Made by a program: the position numbers and the translations under genes. Below, in pieces: positions 15,039 through 20,470 of a stretch of 20,470 bases of DNA (position 1 is its first letter; each line of letters begins with the position of its first letter). The notes beneath the pieces are model-generated. The model made no database searches. It saw nothing but the letters and a program-made list of their open reading frames with translations, and was not told the DNA's origin. This DNA is from Eubacterium sp. (GTDB lineage Bacteria; Bacillota_A; Clostridia; Lachnospirales; Lachnospiraceae), in contig JAFVEX010000182.1 of the NCBI GenBank assembly GCA_017475785.1, positions 1 to 20,470 of the forward strand. The letters are read 5' to 3'.

Positions 15039-16370
15039 ATGAAAAGGAAAATCGTAGCAAGTGTTATTAGTGCACTCATGGTCGGAAGCCTTCTGGCAGG
15101 ATGCGGCGGCAGCGACGCAGCTTCTTCAGCAGCCAGCACAGCTGCAAGCGCAGCTTCTGAGGCAGCTGAGGCAGTTTCCGAGGCAGCAGATGACGCGGCA
15201 GCAGCAGCTGAAGATGCAGCAGACGACGCGGCAGCAGCAGTTTCTGAGGCAGCAGACGATGCGGCAGCAGCAGTTTCCGAGGCGGCAGATGACGCAGCGG
15301 CAGCAGTTGAGGAAGCGGCAGACGACGCGGCAGCAGCTACAGGCAATCCGTTTGAGGGAATTACAGCAAACGATAACTACGATCTGCAGATCATCGTTAA
15401 AGCTTATTCCAGCACTTACTGGCAGGCACTGATGGAAGGCGCGAACGCAGCAGCAGAAGAGCTCGGCGTTACAGTTTCCAATCAGGGTCCGAACAACGAG
15501 TCTGACGTAGCTGACCAGGTTAACATGCTGAACACAGCAATTAACAACAGCCCGGACGGAATCGGTATCGCATCCTGCGACGCTGACTCCTGCACAGACA
15601 GCCTGAACACTGCTAAGGCAGCAGGCGTTCCGATCATCGCATTTGACTCTGGTTTCCCGAATGCTCCGGAAGGCACAGTTCTTGCGACAATCGCTACCGA
15701 CAGCTACGCTGCAGGTAAGATTGCCGGCCAGGAAATGTGGGCAGCAATCAAAGATGTCGTCACAGCATCTGATTCCGCAAGCAGAGTTGGTTATGTAGGA
15801 CAGGATACAGTTTCCGGTTCTCACCAGGGCCGCGGCACTGGCTTCATCGATGGTCTTTGCGAGTCCGCAGCAGCTGACGGTGTTGCATTCGCAGTTACCG
15901 GCAACGACTACTTCGTAGGCGCTGCAGCAGACAAGGGCGACGAAGCTTCCGCAAAGCTTATTGTCGAGGCAAGAGTTCCGTCTCAGGCTACCACAGACTT
16001 CTGCCAGGCTGAGGCTACAGCGCTTCTGAACGAGACAGATATCGTTGGTATCTTCGCTTCCGGTCAGATGAGCTCCGAGTCCATCATCTCCGCAAACAGC
16101 AACCTGAACAAGCTTGCTTCTTCCGCAGCTGACGGCGTTATCGCAATCGGCTTCGACGCAGGCGTTGTCCTGAAAGACGCTGTAGCAAGCGGCGTTATGT
16201 ATGGCGCAATCACACAGGCTCCGTATCTGATGGGTTACTACACAGTTTACGCTCTGACAGCAGCTGCAAACGGCGATGCTGACAAAGTCGTTGACTATGA
16301 CTGCCCGGCATACTTCTACACCGCTTCCAACATGGAGCAGGAAGAGATTGCTTCTAACCTGTACGACTAA
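15039..16370 (+). CDS. Substrate-binding lipoprotein of the second importer, with hendecad-repeat Ala-rich stalk
   Basis: This 443-residue lipoprotein has a basic N-terminus and hydrophobic core leading to LAGC, with Cys22 predicted to be lipidated. Residues 24-102 are almost wholly Ala, Asp, Glu, Ser and Val, organised as 11-residue repeats (ADDAAAAVSEA). From about residue 112 a Peripla_BP_4-type sugar-binding domain begins: LQIIVKAYSSTYWQALMEGA, then GIGIASCDADS, PIIAFDSGFPNAPEG, AIGFDAGVVLKDAV and YGAITQAPYLMGYYTV, ending NLYD. Start: GGAGG at 15029-15033, 5 bases before the ATG. Codons favour GCA/GCT and GTT more than the permease and ATPase genes do, consistent with high expression. It is last in the operon, before a terminator. 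It is a clear paralogue of the receptor at 17372-18910. The ligand is unknown, presumably a sugar or cyclitol. Confidence 0.93.
   Translation: MKRKIVASVISALMVGSLLAGCGGSDAASSAASTAASAASEAAEAVSEAADDAAAAAEDAADDAAAAVSEAADDAAAAVSEAADDAAAAVEEAADDAAAATGNPFEGITANDNYDLQIIVKAYSSTYWQALMEGANAAAEELGVTVSNQGPNNESDVADQVNMLNTAINNSPDGIGIASCDADSCTDSLNTAKAAGVPIIAFDSGFPNAPEGTVLATIATDSYAAGKIAGQEMWAAIKDVVTASDSASRVGYVGQDTVSGSHQGRGTGFIDGLCESAAADGVAFAVTGNDYFVGAAADKGDEASAKLIVEARVPSQATTDFCQAEATALLNETDIVGIFASGQMSSESIISANSNLNKLASSAADGVIAIGFDAGVVLKDAVASGVMYGAITQAPYLMGYYTVYALTAAANGDADKVVDYDCPAYFYTASNMEQEEIASNLYD
15186..15317 (+). repeat. 33-nt in-frame tandem repeats (four units) coding the Ala-rich stalk
   Basis: Residues 50-93 are four consecutive 11-residue units: ADDAAAAAEDA, ADDAAAAVSEA, ADDAAAAVSEA, ADDAAAAVEEA. 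A related unit lies before them (ASEAAEAVSEA, 39-49) and a decaying one after (94-104). The 33-nt DNA units differ at only a few positions, mostly silent. Such an array could gain or lose units by slippage or recombination without breaking the frame. Confidence 0.85.
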
Positions 16371-16459
16371 TTATCTCGCTTATCAAAAAACAGATAATTG
16401 TTGAGAGGGAAAATTTTCATCGTAACTGAGATAAACAGCGAATGAAACGGAAAAAAGCA

Positions 16460-16497
16460 GCCAGGGGAATCGTTATGATTCCTCTGGCAGTTTTTTT
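16460..16497 (+). terminator. Intrinsic terminator of the second importer operon
   Basis: A 12-bp stem (16460-16471 with 16477-16488, one G-U pair) with a 5-nt loop is followed by AG and seven T. It lies 90 bases past the receptor stop. The remaining bases to 16605 show no gene or clear signal. Confidence 0.9.
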
Positions 16498-16605
16498 ACG
16501 CTCTGTTCATTTAAGAAAACTCTGATTTAATCCATCACCGCATTTATCCTTTTTGGCGGAAAAACATCCTCGGGATCAGACAGGGTCGAATTAATCAGTG
16601 CTTCT

Positions 16606-17223
16606 TTAATTACGGGACTCGTCGAGTTCCCGCATCCTCCGGTAGAAGCTGTCGCTTTCTTCCGGGAACTGCTCACAGAAGGTCCGCGTGGCCGCGCGGG
16701 TAAAGATATCAAGCTCATCCTGTCTGTCCATCAGGCGCGGCAGCTCGCAGGCAATCCGGAAAATGTCGTCTGATACGCGTCTGGTGAGCGTGCCTTCCTT
16801 TACCTGCCCGAGTCCAAACAAAATCGATCCATAAGCCTTATCCCGCCTGCAGATCTGAATGTAGAGCAAAACCAGATTGCAGAGCTCTTTGTACAGAATG
16901 TCCTGGCCGGCAGCGCCGTATTCGGCCGCCTTGTCAAACTGCCAGTCGCTCCGGACGCTTGCCATCTCTTTATTGACTTTTCTCTTTGACATAAAGAATT
17001 TTGAGCCGGATTTCAAGTATTCAAGTGTCATGAAACCGCGGATAAAGATATCCACCTCCCGACCTGCTGCCTCGCTGTCGCCGTAGCGGGAATTGTAGAG
17101 ATGCAGGCGCAGTTCGTTTTCTGGAGTCATTCCCTCCTCAGAAATCGCCTGATCCAGCAGCAGTTTGCGCTTTGCGCGGTCTGTCTCGCGGTAGTAGAGC
17201 TGTTCCCAGTTTCTGTCCAGCAT
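16606..17223 (-). CDS. Uncharacterised helical cytosolic protein (possibly DUF6553-like)
   Basis: This 205-residue soluble protein has no signal peptide or membrane segment. It is charged and apparently all-helical, opening MLDRNWEQLYYRETDRAKRK and then DQAISEEGMTPENELRLHLY. The opening pattern (LYY-ET-AKRK-LL--AI-EEGMTPENELR) reminds me of small Lachnospiraceae proteins classed as DUF6553, but I cannot confirm this. No catalytic motif is recognisable. Start: the frame extends 20 codons further up, but GGAGGT lies 6 bases before the ATG ending at 17223, so that start is chosen. It is transcribed divergently from the orphan receptor at 17372, with overlapping -35 elements, suggesting joint regulation. 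Its C-terminus is rich in Arg and acidic residues. Function unknown. Confidence 0.75.
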   Translation of the reverse strand: MLDRNWEQLYYRETDRAKRKLLLDQAISEEGMTPENELRLHLYNSRYGDSEAAGREVDIFIRGFMTLEYLKSGSKFFMSKRKVNKEMASVRSDWQFDKAAEYGAAGQDILYKELCNLVLLYIQICRRDKAYGSILFGLGQVKEGTLTRRVSDDIFRIACELPRLMDRQDELDIFTRAATRTFCEQFPEESDSFYRRMRELDESRN

Positions 17224-17283
17224 GGGGTTACCTCCGGTTTTCATCAAAAATTCATATCTGTTCCGTATTATTGTTTCAAACAT

Positions 17284-17312
17284 ATTGTATCAAATACAAA
17301 CCTTGACAGCAA
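17284..17312 (-). promoter_or_regulatory. Divergent promoter of the helical protein gene
   Basis: On the minus strand TTGCTG (17307-17312), 17 bases, TACAAT (17284-17289). The leader to the start at 17223 is about 55 bases. Its -35 shares bases 17307-17308 with the plus-strand promoter, so the two polymerase sites probably exclude each other. Confidence 0.6.
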
Positions 17313-17331
17313 TATCATCACACCTTACAAT
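17303..17331 (+). promoter_or_regulatory. Near-consensus promoter of the orphan receptor gene
   Basis: TTGACA (17303-17308), exactly 17 bases, TACAAT (17326-17331) is the best vegetative promoter in the window. The predicted leader is only about 35 bases. Its -35 overlaps that of the opposite promoter. Confidence 0.82.
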
Positions 17332-17371
17332 GTTTACATTTGGACGATTTTCAGAATCTAGGAGGAGAGTC

Positions 17372-18910
17372 GTGAAGAATCATCTGATAAAGGGTCTGAT
17401 GATCCTTTCGCTGGCGGCGCTGACTGCAGGCTGCGGGCCGGACAACAAGGACAATCATAACGGAGCTTCTTCCGCGGTGTCGGAAGCTTCTTCCTCGGCG
17501 TCAGGAGCCGCGGCATCTGGAGTGTCATCATCTGCCGTGTCATCATCGACAGGGGAGGGAACATCTGAAAAGGAAAATGATCAGAACAGCGGGAAGGCCA
17601 GAGAAGGAGACGCAGCTTCCGGAAAAAGTGAAACAGGCGGAAAAGAAACTTCTTCGGATAAGAGCAGTGCTTCGAAAGAGGACAATGATACAAATGAAGA
17701 GGCCGGCCTGAATACGAATGATAATTCAAATGAAGAGGCTTCTGTGGGAGAGGACCGGCAATCTGGAGAAGGGCAGGATTTCCAAACAAGCGATTCCGGA
17801 GAAGATCGTACCGCAGATCATTCTGAAGATTCAGAGCTCCTCGTGATCAATCCGGAGGATTATCTTACGGGCACGCAGTTTGAAAACCTGGCAGCCGACG
17901 GGACATATCAGTTTCAGCTGATCGTAAAATCCATGCAGAGCACGTACTGGGACGCTGTGGCGGCCGGAGCAGCTGCCGCGGCAGAGGATCTGGGGCTTCC
18001 GGAAGATGCGGTTCAGGTGACCGGGCCAAAGACAGAGTCAGATCGCACAGGCCAGATTAACATGTTTCGGGAGGCGATTGACAGCAAATTGTCCGGAATC
18101 GGGATCGCGGCATCTGACGCGGCCTCGATGACAGAAGTTCTCACTGAGGCAAAACAGGCAGCGATACCAGTCGTCTGTTTTGATACCGGCGTGGAAGGCG
18201 CGCCGGATGGAGCAGTGACAGCAACCATAGAAACGGACTCCTTTGAGGCGGGAACTATCGCCGGAAATACCCTCTGGAAGGCCGTGCAGGAACGCGTCTC
18301 TGCCATCGAGGATAACCAGGTTGCGGTTGTCGGCCTGATTGCGCAGGAGGCAGACGCGCTGAATCATCAGCAGCGCGGCCTCGGATTTCTGGAGTCATTT
18401 TGCGCGGCGGCGCGGGATGCCGGCATCAGCTTTGCGGTCACGGGCAACCAGTTCTTCGTGGATAATTGTAAGGACACCGGAGACGATCCCTCTGATGCCC
18501 GCCTGATCATCGACTGTCATGTGCCTGCAAAATCGCAGCCTGATCTGTGCGTGGCGGAAGCTCAGTCCCTTCTGTACAACGAACACTGTGTAGGCATGTT
18601 CACGACTGGACAGACCGCCGCAGAAGGCGCGATACAGGCCAGCGGCAGACGCCAGATTCTCGGTTCCGACCCGGAGAAAAACTGCATTCTGATCGGCTTT
18701 GACTCCGGAAGGATGGTACAGGCAGGTGTGGAAGACGGCACTGTCTACGGCGCGATTACCCAGATGCCTTATGCCATCGGGTATTATACGGTCTGCGCCC
18801 TCGTGCAGGCGGCCAATGGAAATGAAGTGGAAGACATGCAAATCCCCGGATATTTTTACAACGCGACAAACATTGAGGATGAGCTGATTCTGCCGAATCT
18901 CTATGAATGA
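17372..18910 (+). CDS. Orphan substrate-binding lipoprotein, paralogue of the second importer receptor, with long acidic Ser-rich linker
   Basis: This 512-residue lipoprotein starts at GTG 17372, fixed by AGGAGGAG at 17360-17367 and by the signal peptide that follows at once. An in-frame ATG at 17222 lies upstream of the promoter and is discounted. The lipobox LTAGC makes Cys21 the predicted lipidated residue. Residues 22 to about 175 are a low-complexity Ser/Glu/Asp/Asn/Gly linker, including an imperfect repeat (NDTNEEAGL, NDNSNEEASV). From about 179 comes a Peripla_BP_4-type domain closely matching the receptor at 15039: FQLIVKSMQSTYWDAVAAGA, FAVTGNQFFV, GFDSGRMVQAG, YGAITQMPYAIGYYTV, ending NLYE. 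No permease or ATPase lies beside it and it has its own strong promoter. It may feed the second importer or act as a sensor. Confidence 0.9.
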   Translation: MKNHLIKGLMILSLAALTAGCGPDNKDNHNGASSAVSEASSSASGAAASGVSSSAVSSSTGEGTSEKENDQNSGKAREGDAASGKSETGGKETSSDKSSASKEDNDTNEEAGLNTNDNSNEEASVGEDRQSGEGQDFQTSDSGEDRTADHSEDSELLVINPEDYLTGTQFENLAADGTYQFQLIVKSMQSTYWDAVAAGAAAAAEDLGLPEDAVQVTGPKTESDRTGQINMFREAIDSKLSGIGIAASDAASMTEVLTEAKQAAIPVVCFDTGVEGAPDGAVTATIETDSFEAGTIAGNTLWKAVQERVSAIEDNQVAVVGLIAQEADALNHQQRGLGFLESFCAAARDAGISFAVTGNQFFVDNCKDTGDDPSDARLIIDCHVPAKSQPDLCVAEAQSLLYNEHCVGMFTTGQTAAEGAIQASGRRQILGSDPEKNCILIGFDSGRMVQAGVEDGTVYGAITQMPYAIGYYTVCALVQAANGNEVEDMQIPGYFYNATNIEDELILPNLYE

Positions 18911-18946
18911 AATAACTCCATAAAGAGATTTTATAAGAATATATAT

Positions 18947-18988
18947 AAAAAGGCACATGTAATCGAAGTGGATTGCATGTGCCTTTTT
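18947..18988. terminator. Bidirectional terminator between the orphan receptor and carB
   Basis: An 18-bp stem (18947-18964 with 18971-18988, one G-U pair) with a 6-nt loop runs AAAAAGGCACATG... to ...CATGTGCCTTTTT. It therefore has a U-tract in both directions, as fits convergent genes. Confidence 0.92.
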
Positions 18989-19013
18989 GAAACTTTTCTG
19001 AGTTTCGTATTGT

Positions 19014-20470
19014 TTACTTATCCTGAATCATGGCGTGCCATTCCTGCAGCGAATGGATCGCGCCGTCGTCATGGTTCTTCATGTAATGAATGCCTTCCGC
19101 GGCTGCTTTTGCTGCCGCGACGGTCGTCAGGTATGTGACGCGGGCCTTGATCGCGGCCTTGCGCAGGTAGCTGTCGTCGTGCAGGTCGTCTTTTTCGACC
19201 GGGGTGTTGACGATCAGCTGGATCTCTCCGTTCGCGATCAGGTCGGAGATGTTCGGGCGACCCTCATACAGCTTCTTGACCTTCTCAGCCGGGACGCCTG
19301 CTTCTGTGATCAGCTCGCAGGTGCGGCCGGTGGCCATGATTTTGAAGCCGTTCTCATAGAACTCCTTCGCGAGCTCCGGCGCGTGTGATTTGTCGCGTCT
19401 GTTCAGCGAAATCAGCACGGTGCCTTCCTTCGGAAGGACGGCGGAAGCGGCTTCTTCTGCCTTGTAGAATGCCTCACCGCTGGATTTGGAGATTCCGAGC
19501 ACTTCGCCGGTGGACCGCATCTCCGGTCCGAGAATCGGGTCGACTTCCTGGAACATGTTGAACGGGAAGACAGCCTCTTTGACGCCGTAGTACGGAATGT
19601 GGCGCTCTTTCAGGTTCGCGATCGGCGACGGGCGGCCGGTCAGGTCTTCGGTGATGATATCAATGGCGAGCGGAACCATCCGGATGCCGCAGACCTTTGA
19701 TACCAGCGGAACCGTGCGCGACGCGCGCGGGTTTGCCTCCAGCACGAAAATCTTGTCGTTTTCGATCGCGTACTGCATGTTCATCAGGCCGACGACGTGC
19801 ATTTCTTCTGCGATTTTGCGGGTGTATTCCTTGATAATGGCCAGGTTCTTGTCCGAAATATGCTTGGACGGAATGATGCATGCCGAGTCGCCGGAGTGAA
19901 CGCCTGCCAGCTCAATGTGCTCCATGACGGCCGGGACATAGGCGTGCGTACCGTCACAGATCGCGTCCGCCTCGCACTCCAGCGCGTTGTTGAGGAAGCG
20001 GTCGATCAGGATCGGGCGGTCCGGCGTGACGCCTACTGCCGCGCGCATATAGTCTTCCATGCTCTCGTCGTCGTAGACAACTTCCATGCCGCGTCCGCCC
20101 AGGACATAGGAGGGACGCACCATGACGGGATAGCCAATGCGTCCGGCGATTTCCTTCGCCTCATCGACCGTGGTCGCCATGCCGGATTCCGGCATCGGGA
20201 TTTCGAGTTTTTCCATCATTTCGCGGAACAGGTCGCGGTCCTCAGCCAGATCAATGACAGACGGAGAGGTGCCGAGAATTCGGACTCCGTTCTGCTCCAG
20301 CTCCGCGGAGAGGTTCAGCGGTGTCTGTCCTCCGAACTGGGCGATGACGCCGACCGGTTTTTCCTTGTGATAGATGGAGAGTACGTCTTCCAGTGTCAGC
20401 GGCTCAAAATCCAGCTTATCCGAGGGGTCGTAGTCTGTGGAGACAGTCTCCGGATTGCAGTTGATAATGA
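19014..20470 (-). CDS. carB: Carbamoyl-phosphate synthase large subunit, C-terminal ~485 residues (5' end beyond window)
   Basis: The frame is open on the minus strand from the TAA at 19014-19016 to the window edge. The first residues in the window read NPETVSTDYDPSDKLDFEPL, a CarB hallmark of the second synthetase half. Then come GGQTPLNLS, PVMVRPSYVLGGRGMEVVYD (ATP-grasp), the AVMEHIELAGVHSGDSACIIP segment, FVLEANPRASRTVP, and a C-terminal MGS-like allosteric domain beginning about GTVLISLNRRDK and including ATGRT. CarB makes carbamoyl phosphate from ammonia, bicarbonate and two ATP for pyrimidine and arginine synthesis. A full protein is near 1070 residues, so a little less than half is visible. 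Nothing looks damaged. It is a housekeeping gene that borders the catabolic region and converges on it. Confidence 0.97.
   Translation of the reverse strand, partial: IINCNPETVSTDYDPSDKLDFEPLTLEDVLSIYHKEKPVGVIAQFGGQTPLNLSAELEQNGVRILGTSPSVIDLAEDRDLFREMMEKLEIPMPESGMATTVDEAKEIAGRIGYPVMVRPSYVLGGRGMEVVYDDESMEDYMRAAVGVTPDRPILIDRFLNNALECEADAICDGTHAYVPAVMEHIELAGVHSGDSACIIPSKHISDKNLAIIKEYTRKIAEEMHVVGLMNMQYAIENDKIFVLEANPRASRTVPLVSKVCGIRMVPLAIDIITEDLTGRPSPIANLKERHIPYYGVKEAVFPFNMFQEVDPILGPEMRSTGEVLGISKSSGEAFYKAEEAASAVLPKEGTVLISLNRRDKSHAPELAKEFYENGFKIMATGRTCELITEAGVPAEKVKKLYEGRPNISDLIANGEIQLIVNTPVEKDDLHDDSYLRKAAIKARVTYLTTVAAAKAAAEGIHYMKNHDDGAIHSLQEWHAMIQDK

Noticed and set aside
15186..15317. 33-nt repeats as a possible CRISPR array
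   Set aside because: Units are contiguous with no spacers, in frame, and code a coherent 11-residue protein repeat; no cas genes are present.
16606..17283. Longer form of the helical minus-strand protein (20 extra residues)
   Set aside because: GGAGGT sits 6 bases before the inner ATG at 17223; the outer ATG has no comparable site and lies near the predicted transcription start.
17222..17371. Upstream in-frame ATG for the third receptor
   Set aside because: It would place 50 residues before a complete lipoprotein signal and start upstream of the promoter; GTG 17372 has an AGGAGG site.
1..20470. Mobile elements, tRNA or rRNA genes, phage or defence systems
   Set aside because: I found no transposase, integrase, terminal repeats, tRNA cloverleaf or defence gene motifs on either strand.

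Overview
The window looks like chromosome from a Clostridia-type Firmicute, most likely a Lachnospiraceae-like gut anaerobe. The grounds are strong AGGAGG-type ribosome binding sites, TTGACA/TATAAT-type promoters in AT-rich gaps, Gram-positive-style lipoprotein solute receptors, and moderately GC-rich coding DNA. The genus cannot be fixed from the sequence alone.

Layout. (1) 1-149: the 3' end of a probable Gfo/Idh/MocA oxidoreductase, then a terminator. (2) 379-7423: a first sugar/polyol operon on the + strand. It encodes a two-domain CUT2 ATPase, two permeases with overlapping start/stop codons, a lipoprotein receptor, a TIM-barrel isomerase/epimerase and a zinc-dependent dehydrogenase. (3) 7586-8593: a LacI-family regulator, which converges on a second TIM-barrel isomerase/epimerase (8684-9502, minus) across a 23-bp perfect bidirectional terminator. 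(4) 9865-10875: a protein closely resembling inositol 2-dehydrogenase IolG, with its own promoter. (5) 11188-16370: a second CUT2 transporter ordered permease, ATPase, permease, receptor, ending in a good terminator. (6) 16606-18910: a divergent pair, an unrecognised helical cytosolic protein (minus) and a third, orphan lipoprotein receptor paralogous to the second one (plus). (7) 19014-20470: the 3' part of carB (minus), a housekeeping gene marking the edge of the catabolic region.

Working together. Two ABC importers, two NAD(P)-type dehydrogenase families, two TIM-barrel isomerases and a LacI regulator make a coherent uptake-and-oxidation locus for cyclic polyols or rare sugars. The IolG-like protein points to inositol or a close relative. 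The mix of IolG, zinc dehydrogenase and TIM-barrel epimerase recalls the Thermotoga/Anaerostipes-type inositol route rather than the Bacillus iolBCDE route, but no complete pathway is visible here.

Most unusual features. All three receptors carry very long linkers between lipid anchor and binding domain. Two of these are alanine-rich with an 11-residue period, one of them written as near-perfect 33-nt tandem repeats. The second transporter ATPase has Gln in place of the Walker A lysine in its expected catalytic half, and the first has Arg in place of the Walker B aspartate in its second half. An IolG-like enzyme carries Asn at a position that is Asp in Bacillus IolG. The second receptor gene has a long-range RNA helix ending one base before its Shine-Dalgarno.
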